Part shown: in pieces, positions 1 to 11,903 of the stretch | Position numbering within the stretch: the stretch's first letter is position 1 | Layout: each line of letters opens with the position of its first letter | Assembly: GCA_013400975.1 (NCBI GenBank) | Contig: WBMZ01011704.1 | Span: 1 to 64,000 of the forward strand | Source of the DNA: Atrichornis clamosus | Taxonomy: Eukaryota > Chordata > Aves > Passeriformes > Menuridae | Length of the DNA stretch: 64,000 nt | Direction of reading: 5' to 3' | Position numbers and translations under genes: made by a program | Notes under the pieces: generated by a model | What the model was told of the DNA's origin: nothing | Database searches by the model: none | What the model saw: only the letters and a program-made list of their open reading frames with translations

Positions 1-3000
1 AAACACAAACCCACCACAACCTCAAATGCTTCAGATAAGGTAATATTGTAAATCTTGACTATTTTTAGCTAATCAAACAATTTAAATCAACTGGGTCTGC
101 AAAAATTACTAAAAGTCTTGAGACTATTTTTTTGTTTTGATATTTCTTGTGGTTTTTGATATTTCAAAGTGGCTTATGGTATTTCGTGGAAAAACACACA
201 CTTAAGATAAACACAAAGCAGAAGAAGTTAAGAAATATAAAAAGGAATACAATAACAAGGATTGAGATTTTGTATTTTAAGATTTATTTTTGCAATTAAA
301 AAAAAATTATTTTAGATACAGAAAAATTCATTCTGCAGTTTTGTATCACATCTGTAATTGATTCAAATTATTGACATACAAATTAAATGAAATAAAATTT
401 CAAAATAATCTTAAAAATACAATTCTGAAGTATGTATGGTAGGTACACACATGATTGGTATAATGGCTAACCAGCATTTTAAAAATGTTTGATATTAAGA
501 GTACCTTCCATGGTGTCAAAAAGCAGAAGGGTTTTGTAATAACAATATCATCTTCTTGACTAAAATTATACAAGATTTTTATATTGGATTAATGCTAATG
601 CTATTATTTCATTTATCAGTCAAGTTCCAGGCAGCTAATTAAACATTAGGTCTGTAATAGAACATCACATGTTGTTACTCTGCAGAACACTCTGCATTTC
701 CCATAATGTAAATCATTCACACGTGCTTGCAATGTAATTGGTCAACAAATCAAGGCCCAGATTCTTATTTTCAGGCAGTGTCTTAATGTATTTCCAGGTC
801 TAGCCATCAAGATTTGAACACAGCATATAGCGATAAACTACTGCCAGTCGTAGTTTTTAACTGTTTAGTTTATATGTTTAGGTGTTCTATTCTTGATTAT
901 ATCCATTTGTCTTTAGAAACTTCGTCAAGAAGAGGAATCCTGTATGCTATCCAGTGTTTAGATATATTATTGCATGCTTGGTGGATAACACATTTGAATT
1001 GAAATCAGGAAACTCGGTTAGTATTAAGTGCAATTTTTTCTGAATCTATTTCATCTCACTTTGTATCACAATTACTCAATTTCATCTCCTTTTACAAAGC
1101 ACACCGAGGTCTATGAATAAAAACATTATTCAAGACTTATGATGATAATTGTCCTTCTTTGTTCTTAAGAGATAGTAATATGCCTAGGGACAGTAAGAAA
1201 GAGTGGAATGGATATGATGTAGTGATGAATGCAACATGTCCATACTCACACTGTTGCTCAGTGGCAGTACAGAGACAATTTTACCTTGCTCCTGGATGAA
1301 TCTAAAAGAAAACTCATTGTATTTCTCTTATATATACTACTTTCTCAGATTATCTGCAGTTTTACTGTGTATCCTCTAGTAATATTTCTGAAAATAGGTA
1401 TGTGTACCACTAGCTCATTACTTCCCAATAGAAAGGAAGATGGATATTAGAACTGCATGCTTTGTATTCAGACACATAATTCCCGTTCTAGAGAGGCGTT
1501 TCACATATGAAAATTACACTGAAGTCTCTGAGTGTTGGAGGCACTCTGTATCTTGTGAAAAGTACTTCATATTTTGCAGTGTATCTTCTTTCAGTTATAT
1601 TTTTCAAGAAGATGTAAAATTCAGTCACATTTTCCAATGTCTTTTTGTTAGGGCTTTGCTTCCCTAACAAGCTCTGAATCAGCACGTCAATTGTCCTACA
1701 GTTCCAGGTCTGCTCCTTGTACTGTCAAGTCAGGTCAGGCCACAGCTCCTGTGTGTGCTTTATAGCAACAGAATATATTAACTTTTCCCAAATCCTTTGA
1801 TAATTCTGAGCTCAGAATAGTAACATCTCCAGAAGATTTGTGGAGGTGACCAGAAGTATCCAAGTATCCAACTTTTATTTAAGTAGTTGGCTTTCTCTGG
1901 AAGGGCATTTATAACTTTCCTTGACTGACTCGAGGTTTGCGAGCCCAGTGAATAGAAAATCTCACAGATGATGAAATAGCTCTTTATAACTGTCAACTCC
2001 AAATATTTTTTCCAGTGCTTTTTAATATTTAGATTTTTTAATCTTTTTTTGAAGCTTACTTCTCATGTTCCTACACCTTAAGTTAAGGTCTTAAGGTGAC
2101 CTTTCTTTAATAAATAGCTGATCCTTTAAGCTGCTGAATGTAAACGCAAAAAAGACCAAATATCCTCCCTTGCTTCCTGGAAGGACAACTTCATTTGAAA
2201 GGGATGTTTATATAGAGAAAGGATACTGAACTGTAAATTTCAGGTTAAGTGGCCATTTCTTTTGCTTTTCCATCCAGTTCTATTTCTCCTTGCTTTAAAT
2301 CTAATGCCGCTCCACTTGTCATATAGTATAATTTATAATTGCAGTTTTATTTGTTTTGTAGTGGCCTTGTTATGATGTACTCTCTTAGGAGTTTTTACTG
2401 CACTGGAAAAATGATTTTTAAGATAGTGATAAGGAATATAAAAGTGTAGGCATCTTTTTCAGCTTAAAATCTCAGTTTGGAAATGCAGGAGGTGTTTGTA
2501 ATACTTTGCCAAGAAAATAGTTGAAAAGCTACTTTCAACTCTTGCCTACATTTGTTGTCAGATAAAATGTACCAATAAAAGTTCTATTTTTGTGCTTAAT
2601 ACATATTCAGATTTAAGCTAAGTAAATAGTAATAAAAACATAGAATCAGTTTATTTAAGGAAGAAATCTGACCTGTTTTTTTTCTCTGCAAAAGTTACTT
2701 TACAAAAATTATGAATTTTTTAATAAAAAATTCTAGTTGTTTTGATAAATTTTGAATAAATTAAGCATTATTTTAGACAAGGTGTATTCAAGTACTACTT
2801 ACTTCACTCCTAGATTGAAAGAATGTTTATCAAAAAACAGTGTTTAGTTCAAGAAATTGCATTTGGCCATTTTTTATAAATAATGACACCTTAATGCACT
2901 AACAGCTAGTTGACTGCAATGTGGGTTTTTTTGTGGAATAAAACATTTTAATGCAAAGCTTCAGGCTGAGCCAAAATTTCTTATCATAACAAAACTTTTA

Positions 3001-4764
3001 TAGTCATTATAGCGTATGAAGCTAGTCTGAGGGCTGGAGAAGAAATTCAGTCAATGACTAGGTGATAGACCATCACGGAATGATGAGTTTAGATTTGAGG
3101 GCTTATCAAGCACCTCTTTTTAACTTCATTTTTTATTACAATCAAAAGCCAGCTGCTTTGCTCTGTTTCTCTCATGATGTCACGTTTTCTCTGATTCTGC
3201 TGCATTTTGAGCAAGGAGATCAGAAAGGACTTTTTGTACAGATGGCGGTGTTGACTCTGAGCTGTAACTCATATGCACGCTCCATCCAGAATCACATTTG
3301 TGCCATATGCACTGACTTTTACATTCCCTTTGGAAATGGTTTTAAGTGCAGGAACAAAAAAGATCTCAAAATATGCCAGTTATCTTCCCCCTCTGGTTAT
3401 AGCAAATACACTTCTGCAAGGTGTTAATGGACAAGGTGTCTCAAACCTCAGTTCACATCTCCGTAAGTGTGAGGCCAGCCTCAGCTGCTGAGGACAGGTC
3501 TCCTAGGAGAACTAGTTGTCCAAAAGATGGAAATTAATTTATATCAAGAGATTAAACTGAAATTAATTATTTAAAGTTTAGTGAATATTTGGAGCCAGAA
3601 ACAGTACATCGTCTTCCAAAAATGTGTCCCTCTAAAAAAGAGAATTGAACAGAAAGCAGGAATATTTTCCTCTTTATGAGCTGTAATATTAGACTGCTTC
3701 CTTTTCCTTTCAGTAACATGGAATGTGGTGGTTGTGCTTATTGTAATTAATTATACCCAAAAATATAGAAGGGAAATAGACAAAATGCTATATTCAAATC
3801 ATGCATGTGTAATGCAGTTTACATTGAAAATGTAAGGGTAAGGCTATAGTTTAACAGCAAAATCAACCATAGGTAGGGTAGGGAAGTCAAATTAATTATT
3901 GTAAAGGTATAAACAGGCTGCAGAATGCAAGGCATTCACTAACTAGTGTAATCAGAGAAAAGGTTCCTTTGTGAAGTTTATACCATATTTTACCTCTACA
4001 GATGATTTTTCAGTTTTATGAAGCTTAACTGAAAAAATAAAAGCAGGCAGACAAGTCTATCAGGTGAGACCTAACCTTAGCCATATTTTTAAAATAACAC
4101 CAGCTGTTTTAGAAGAAATATGTCATTTGCCAAACGTCTTACAGTTTATGGGTCACGTTCTTGACTCTTTTAAAAGAGGATTAGGAAGTCCAGTGCTGAC
4201 AATTTTACAGGTCATTCAACAATTTCCCTGTTACACGTAAGTTTCACATGTTAAAAATTAACTGCCCTGTTTTTCATTACCTTTTTCATAAATGTCTCTC
4301 ATAGCAGAATTCTAGCTACAGCATCTCAGGGAGAATTAGTCAGGAATAATCTGTTGGAATTATATTGTTCCAAGAAATATCTTATTCATTTTCCACTCAG
4401 AAAATTGTAATGTTATATTTTTCCTGTTAGGAGGTTTGAAATGATGGCCCCTTGTGTGCCTGCTTTGGAAGTCCTCTCTTTTTTACTCAGTTTTACTCTC
4501 TTTTAGAGAAAAAAAAGACAGTACATTGCAGGAGAGACAATTTGACCAGTATCCAGGTTGTTTTGTAGTATGCAACCTATTATCTGGTAGACCTAGACAC
4601 AGAGACATGTTAACTCTTTTCTTCAGGCTTCCTGTAACATGCCAACAAACCTTAAGCTGCAGAAGATACCAAAGAGGTTGTCAGAGTGATATTATTTTTC
4701 TGATAATTCATTATGTGCATTTGGAGACCCTATAGCAGACCTCCAGTACCAAAAGTGTACATAC
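1..4764. other. AT-rich unique DNA, no gene seen
   Basis: I see no recognisable gene or repeat here. The longest open frame is a 121-codon plus-strand frame at 3062-3427. It matches no family I know, has no convincing splice context, and its codon use looks random. AATAAA-like hexamers are frequent, as expected from base composition, and have no clear transcript to serve. The stretch is most simply intergenic or intronic DNA. Confidence 0.6.
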
Positions 4765-4995
4765 AGGAAGGGCATGCAGTGATAGGACAAGGGGGCATGG
4801 CTTCAAACTGCAAGAAGGTAGATTTAGATTGGAAATTAAGAATAAATTAATTACTGTGAGGGTGGTGAGGCACTGGAAGAGGTTGCCCAGAGAAGCTGTG
4901 GTTGCCCTATTGCTGGAAATGTTCAAGGCCAGGCTGGATGGAGCTCTGAGCAATCTTGTCTAGTGGAATTCCTCCCAACATAAACCATTCTGGTT
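4765..4995 (+). mobile_element. CR1 LINE, 3' fragment
   Basis: This is the end of CR1 ORF2 plus part of the 3' UTR. It contains the CR1 phrases for the last ORF2 block, a run encoding roughly RVVRHWKRLPREAVVAL, and then the tail wording around 'caaggccaggctggatgg' (4924-4941). The usual middle of the 3' UTR is missing: 'tctagtggaattcctccca' runs almost directly into a degraded 'aaccattctgg' end. It is a 5'-truncated, non-functional copy. The subfamily is not resolved. Confidence 0.9.
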
Positions 4996-7900
4996 TTCAA
5001 AAAGAGGAAAATGTATATCGTCATCTGAAATGTAGTGGGATATTGGGTACTCAAGACAATGAGCTAAAGCTTCCAGAAGAGCAATAAATGTGACAAGGAT
5101 TAACAGATGAAGTAATGTTTATCTTTCTTAAAAGCAGAAAAAAACAATTAAGTTATTTTGTCTTTTTTCCCCCCACAAATAGATTTTAATTGCCTCTGAA
5201 ACCAGCAGAGCAATATAAAGGAGAATGCCATTTCCTTTCTTTTAATATTATAGGGTTGAAAAATGCTATTTGCAATGACTTTTAGGATACTTTCTATCAC
5301 TGCAAAACATAAAACAATGTCATTATAATGTGATAAAATAACAGGACCATAAAATATCATCCTAGATTCATCTAATAGGATTTCTTCCTGGTATTCAGAT
5401 TAAATGTTTCTTTCAGAGTCTTGTTGAAGGAAGATTTTATTATGGCAGGTAAGAAAGAAATACGATTCATATAAATAAATATGCTCTATGTATGTGATAG
5501 CAAAAATATTCTGTGAAAATGGACAGACGTATCTTATGCTATATGTTGTTTTCCTTGAGTGCAGTGGGAAAGCTAAAACATCTATGTGCTATTCAACTTT
5601 TGGGTGGCAAGAACTTTCAAGAAACCAGTGGGTAGTCTCTAAAAAGCACAATTAGTAAAGTTTCATCAGATTTCTAATCCTATTAGAGCAATTTCATTTA
5701 GAGCCTTTTATTAATTATCACAATCTTTTGTCACTGGGGTTTTTTTCATTTGTGGCCATGTGTATTTTGAGGGGTTGTGTGTTTATACATGATTTTTCTT
5801 ATTTGTTTGTGGGGGTTTTGCACCAAGCTCAGTGCTAAGGACCTTATTTCACCCTGGCCTGCCTTATTGAATCTGATTTTCTCTCTCATTGAGTTGATAT
5901 GTTTGAACTATTGCCAAGCCAACCTGATCTTTAATTATTCTGGATAGCAATGCTAGCATTATCCTGAATATGCATTTTGCAAGGAGGGATTGTGTGCTTA
6001 TGTTATATTTAAATTACTTAAATTAAATGAAGAGAAATTGTATTCTTAATAATACAAACTGCCAAAATCTATAAAGACAGAAAAAAAGAAGGGATAAAAC
6101 AAAATGACGTTACTTCCAGCCAGTCATCTTTTGTTATGTATTTTATTGTAAATACCACAGACTTTGCAAACATTTGTTTACATGTGTTTTGACTGCATGT
6201 TTTTCCAATCCCCTTCCTTCTTCTTGGAAACGAGAAGGAATTTCATAAACTGATTGCTGAAGTGGAAAGATTAAAGCAAATCTGTACTTCATTCTTTTAC
6301 ACAAGACTTTTCAAATTTTTCAGTACTATTACCTGGCCTGATGGATTCAGTTGTAATATCCTGGAGTGGAAGAGATCTAAAGAATCACAGAAAATTAAGC
6401 CCTTTCATTAGTGGAAAATTATCTCAGGAAATAATTTCTTTTATCACAAGTTAAAACAATGTGTTCTGCAATTCTAGCTATTCTCTAAGTTTGATGTAAA
6501 TGTGCATATCATGTAACACAATTTCACAAAAAAGAGAATACAAAATTCATTATTTTATTAACTATGGAGTTCAAACTAATATCTAATGCTGTTTCTGCAG
6601 ATGAAAAAAGAAAATGCACATATTCTAGTGGCCAACCTCTTTCAAAGGCATCTCAGAATTATTTATTAAAACAATAATGGCCAAGTATGGGAAATATTGT
6701 GAGCTATTAGATTGTTACTAGTTGTCTAGATAAAAGAAAACTGATACTAGTGTGACACCTATAAATCAATGATAGATAGTTTTACCAGACACAATACTAG
6801 AAATTATTACCAGAGGAATATTACCAGAGAATCATGGCTGAAATAGAATTCTTCATCTAGAGTGTTGAGGTACATTCCACCTTCATTGATGGAAGCATGT
6901 TGTTAGACAAACTCAGAGCAAATACTGCATTGTAAGAATGATGTATGGAAGAACAAATTTGGGAACTCATAGGCAACAGTGATGAGAAGCTAATGAAGAC
7001 ACGAAAGTTTAATATACATTCATAAGTTGTGCTGCTGTGAACAGAAATAACCCACAGAACAGTACTGTAAATGATGCACAGAATTGTGTTTTACAGCATC
7101 AGCCAAATTGCCTTTATTTAAATCAGAAGCTTTCTAAATTCAAGGAAACGTAAATAAAGTTGTCATTAGCAATGTATTACACTAGTGAAGATTAATTGGA
7201 TAGCTGGTCAATGAGCACCAGTTCAGATTTAAGATTATGAAGAGCTTGCTCTTTGCTTTCACTGTAGTTTTTCTTTAAGATTGCATATTCACTGGTAGAA
7301 TTAATACTAAGAATTGAAGAGGTAACTGTAACAAAGAGATGAGATTTAATATAAACACACACATTGTATTTTAACAAAGTTGAAAAGATATTTTTGGTTA
7401 GGGATGTAATTGAATAGTCAATGTCTGTAATGTTAATTCAGAAGACTCATAAGTGTATTACTGCTGTATAAATACATAGGTATTGACAGGAATATGTGGA
7501 TATTAGAGAGGTGAATGTGGTTTCTTACTGAATGTAATATTGTTTTTACAGCATCGTCATATTGGCAATAATGATGAGACATAAACCTTCAGAGGTCTTT
7601 GTAAAGAAAGGAAGAGTACTTCTAGTACAGAGCTCGCTGTTTCTCTGAAAGAAAAAGAAGAATCTTAGAGCCACAGTTTTACATATTTAATGTGGTGATT
7701 TTTTTAATCTTGGTAGAAGTATGTAGAAATATACCTACACAAAATATGTCCCACTTTGAGAAATTAAAATTTTATTTTACATTTTTCTTTTTCTCCCAAG
7801 TTGGTAGTATTGTACTGTACACCTGAATAGCTGTGTCAGCTCCAAACAAATGTACAGAATAAAAGATTTTTAGTCCAAATAAAGTTCCTAAAACATATCC

Positions 7901-9297
7901 TTTCCCTGTATTCAGGCTGATATGATACTTTGCAGGTGAGCATAAATAATCAGCTTTTGCCCCTAATGACTGGAAATTGATGCTAGGCATGCCAGAGAAC
8001 ATCAAACTCTACAAAGAGTGGAAGCAAAGGACAAGAAGGTGGCGGATATGTCATAGAATAAATGGGACAGTAATTTGTCAAAACTTTTTTGTCACATTCA
8101 GAATATATGGATTTTAAGAGAAGGTCTCAGATGTGGGATGCTTTCCCAAATAAACATATTTTATCTGTGGAACTTGATAGCCTGAATTTCTTCAGCATGG
8201 AAGTAAGGCATTCCAATTATGTTTGGATAGAAAAGAAACAACTATTTCTCTTGGTAACGCATAATAAACTATTGGTTGAAATCTGCATAATTTTTACCCA
8301 CAATATTAACAAAACTTTTTTTTGACAGGCACGTGGGATGTATAGATGATTGGAATATACAGACTATGATACAATCCTCTGGAAAAAAAGTAGTAAGTGA
8401 TACGAAAGATATGAAATATTCCTCAAATTAATTATTTTAAATAATGAATAAGTATTTTTTATAAATTCAAGTATTTTAGACCTTTGATGTGGAAATTAGG
8501 TGCAAAGAAGAATAGCAATGAGCAGGGAAAAAAAGCAGATGGAATTAAGTCAGAAAAGAAAAATAGAGTTCAGAGGAAATGACTGACTCACTGAAAATAG
8601 TCTTGTCAAAATATACCTTTAAAATAATTATGAAGTCTTGGGAAAAGCACTAAGGAAATAAAGTTTATCTTGAATTGTTAGGATTTCACATCTCATTAGG
8701 TTTTGATATACTTTATTTTTAATTTGTAGAAATAAGTTTGTTCCCCTTTTTTTTCCCATTCAGATATTGAGTTAGATATTGAGAGTTTTCAAAGAGTTCT
8801 GGGTAAATGCTTGCACACTGAAAAATTCTGGAGGTAAAAAACACCTTTCAGAATTTAATGAAAAAAATGTTCCCTCTCTGCAATTACTTTTGCTAAAATT
8901 GATCCCTTTCCTCTATGGACATGAATCCAGTCATTCCCCTGCCAAACCTGCATCCTTTTTCTCGTGGAAGGTTAAGAGGTAAAAAGAGTGTTTTTTCTCA
9001 CAGTGCTGAACATAAGCACTTCCACACATTTGACTTCTCATAAAATGGTCTACATTATCTTCTCATAAAATGGTCCCACAGCTCCACAGGGATGATATCC
9101 TGCCCTATTCTAGGGAAAATAAAAAGTCAAACGCAACAACAAACCTGTTTCCAAAAGTGTTTAGGTAGAGATGGGAGGAATGAAAAGATGCTTCAACAGG
9201 TCAGATGTTTTCCTATTGATGCTTCTCTGTCAATAGTGATATCTGTAATTTGTATCTACAAATTAATTTCTGTTAAGGTAACACTGTAAGAAGTCTT
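4996..9297. other. AT-rich unique DNA
   Basis: No gene or recognisable element is seen. Open frames are under 80 codons. The only local structure is a 17-base phrase (cttctcataaaatggtc) present at 9034-9050 and again at 9059-9075. Confidence 0.6.
9034..9075. repeat. Short tandem duplication, period 25 bp
   Basis: The 17-base phrase cttctcataaaatggtc occurs at 9034-9050 and 9059-9075, with 8 bases between. It looks like a single small local duplication just upstream of a CR1 fragment. Confidence 0.7.
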
Positions 9298-10243
9298 TGG
9301 TCTGGAGGAGGAGGTGAAATCTGTTGGAGATGGGCATATGATTGATTTCCTCTCTGAAGTACCATACACTAAGACATGCAGCATGGGGAACAAACAGGAG
9401 ATATTTGAGATCTGTGTGCCACGGTTGCTTTGAGGTGAAAGAGATGTGGTGGGATAAGTCACACAACTGGAGTGCGCATTAAGTGGATATAGCACTTTTC
9501 AGAAAGGACAGGATGGAAAAGTGAGAGTGAGGAGTCGCTTTTACGGGAAAAAACAGCAGGAATACATGGAGCTCTACCTTGGGTTGGATGACAAACCACT
9601 TAAGAGTTCAGGATTAGTGGGCAGACCAAAATGTGTAGTCTTGTGGGGGGTACATCAATGACAACATCCTGGCATAGATGATAGAGGATCAAATGACAAA
9701 AGATGCTCTTCTGGACTTGATATTTAAAAAATAAGAAAGTTCTGGTGAGAAATCAGAAGGCAGCCTTGACTATGGTGTTTATGACAAGATGGAATTCAAA
9801 ATCCTGGAGTAGGACAGGGAGATGGGAGTGGAAAACAAAGTTAAAAAGCAGGATCACAGCCTTGAGTTTTGTGCAAGTAGATTTAGACCTCTTTGGAGAA
9901 TCTCATGGTATACATTCGTGAAGGGGTGTCTGGGAGAACCAGTGGATTTTCAAGAGTCTCTTCTAAACTCAAGAATGGTCCATCCTGAGCAAAATAAAAT
10001 CAAGCAAACATGATGCAAGGCTTGCAGGAATGAGCAAAGAGCTCCTGAAAACATTCATATATGAAAATGGAAGTGTAGAGAAGCTGGAAGACACATAGTG
10101 ACCCAGAAGGAGTATGAGGTCACTCACAAAGTCCGAGGGATACCTTAGGGAGTCAAAGCCCATCTGGGGTTGAATCTGGCAGGGGACATGAAGGTTAAAA
10201 GGAGGGTTTTCTACAGGTATATCAGGAAAAAATATCTTCAAGA
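9298..10243 (+). mobile_element. CR1 LINE fragment: endonuclease to linker of ORF2
   Basis: This copy lacks the 3' end and reverse transcriptase. It reads through the ORF2 apurinic-endonuclease region and into the linker before reverse transcriptase. Recognisable CR1 wording includes the WWD-SHNWS block (about 9447-9475), the LFRKDR block (about 9496-9515), the 'cattgatgacaac...ctggacttgat' block (about 9650-9725), and the linker that normally reads LNLARDVK-NKKGFFKYI (about 10168-10235). An internal deletion of perhaps 200 bases is implied near 9645-9655, where the consensus continues much longer. Frameshifts and stops are numerous, so it cannot be coding. Truncation at both ends is unusual for CR1, which is normally truncated only at the 5' side, and suggests later deletion. 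Confidence 0.8.
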
Positions 10244-11882
10244 AATGAGTTACATTAACAACTTTCAGATGGTGTTTGACTCAAAGCATTCATATGGCAT
10301 GTAATATATTGCTTTAGTTAACCATTCTGAAAATGTTTTAGCAATAGACATGGAAACTGTTTTCTAGGCATTGAATCAATCGTAAATAATAAAAAGGAAA
10401 GAAAATTAAGTTCAAAGATCTGGTGAGAACTGTCAAACACTCAACAGTCCAAAGAAGCACTTTACCTTTTGTTGCTCTCTGGCAGGTTGGTGGTTGAATC
10501 AGTAGTTCTAACTGAATTTTGTGTAACTTCTGTTAGAAATTATACATTTAATGTTAAAAATGGAATGTCAACTATTTTGTAGAAGGTGAAGAAATTATAG
10601 GTCAGAGTTTAAATGAGAGACTATTTTATTTTGATTATGTGTTCCAAATGTTTGGGGTTTTTTTCTGTTCTATTACAAATCCACGCACATGTACAAAATA
10701 CACTGTGAAATTCAGTGACTCAGAGGTATAACCCAGTCTTGTTTTAGTGTGGTGTAGAGTGTGCACATTTGCTGTTTCATAAACAAATCAGAGAACTGCT
10801 ATTTAAACTTGATGCCTGAAAGAATGATAGAGTGTGAGTTAACCGACTTTTTTAATGCACAATATTTAAAGATATAAAATTCAGATGCTTTAAGCAGTTT
10901 CCCTGTCATGATTGCAGATACCCTTGGAGACTGCAGTATTAAACAAAAAAAAGGAATGTATATTCATAACACAATGTATATTTGAATGTTACTATATTAT
11001 ATCACCATTCTTCCTCACAGCAATGTTCACAGAATGTTACACAGTACTCTTTGCTGTTAGCCAGACTGATCATACATTTTTTGATTCTTGCAGTGCTCAA
11101 GAAATGTAAAAAAATATTTATTGCGTGTTGGATGACTTGCTTAAAGCCAGTCCTAAGGAGAAAAAAGAGATTTGCCACAGTTGAAACTGTCATGGGCATC
11201 TAAGAGTGTCTGGGAAATGTGGGATTATGTTCAGTAATTTCAGGTAGTAGTGATGATCTTATACAAATGAGGAAAAAGTGAAGTTAGCATAAAAAACTAA
11301 AGAAACAACTCACCATATAAAGAAAACGTGGATCATTTAAAAATAACTACAGGGCAGCATTTGAAAAAGCAAATTTTGTCAGGACTATTTTGCAATCTAA
11401 ACTGAGGTCTCAGTTTGAGTCTACTGTATTATAACCATGAGAGAGGATGAGGAACTGTCATGACAATGCAAAAACCAATGCCTGCCTGACTTGACAGAGA
11501 ACAAATTAAAAGTAGAAATGATGATGTGACTACAGCAAAGGAATTTACTACAGGTTGTGTTAGCAATGAATAGACATGAGAAAAAAAACCCCAAAACATA
11601 CAAAGGAAAATATAAAGGAGAGTTAGAACACTGTTGTTAAAAGTGATTTGAGCAGCAATGAAAATCTTTAGCATGGGAGCATTTGTTCTCTTTAACAAGA
11701 GAACGTTTGTTGCTCAGGACTTCAGAAGTTTCTGAATGGTTTTAGTGGTATCAGAAGTTCTTAAGAAATGGAAGAAAAAATATCTGCTAATGGTAACCTG
11801 ACAGGTCTGTGTTGTGACATTCTATTTTACAGACAACCACCAAGGAGATGAAATGTTAATAAGTGTAAAAACACAGACATAA
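10244..11882. other. AT-rich unique DNA
   Basis: No gene or recognisable repeat. Two overlapping short frames on opposite strands near 10980-11200 look like chance. Confidence 0.55.
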
Positions 11883-11903
11883 CCCCCCCCCCCCCCCCCC
11901 CCC
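11883..11903. repeat. Uninterrupted (C)21 tract
   Basis: Twenty-one consecutive C residues, giving G21 on the minus strand. Tracts this long are unstable and prone to sequencing error, so the true length may differ. The strand could form an i-motif, and the opposite strand a G-quadruplex. Confidence 0.95.
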
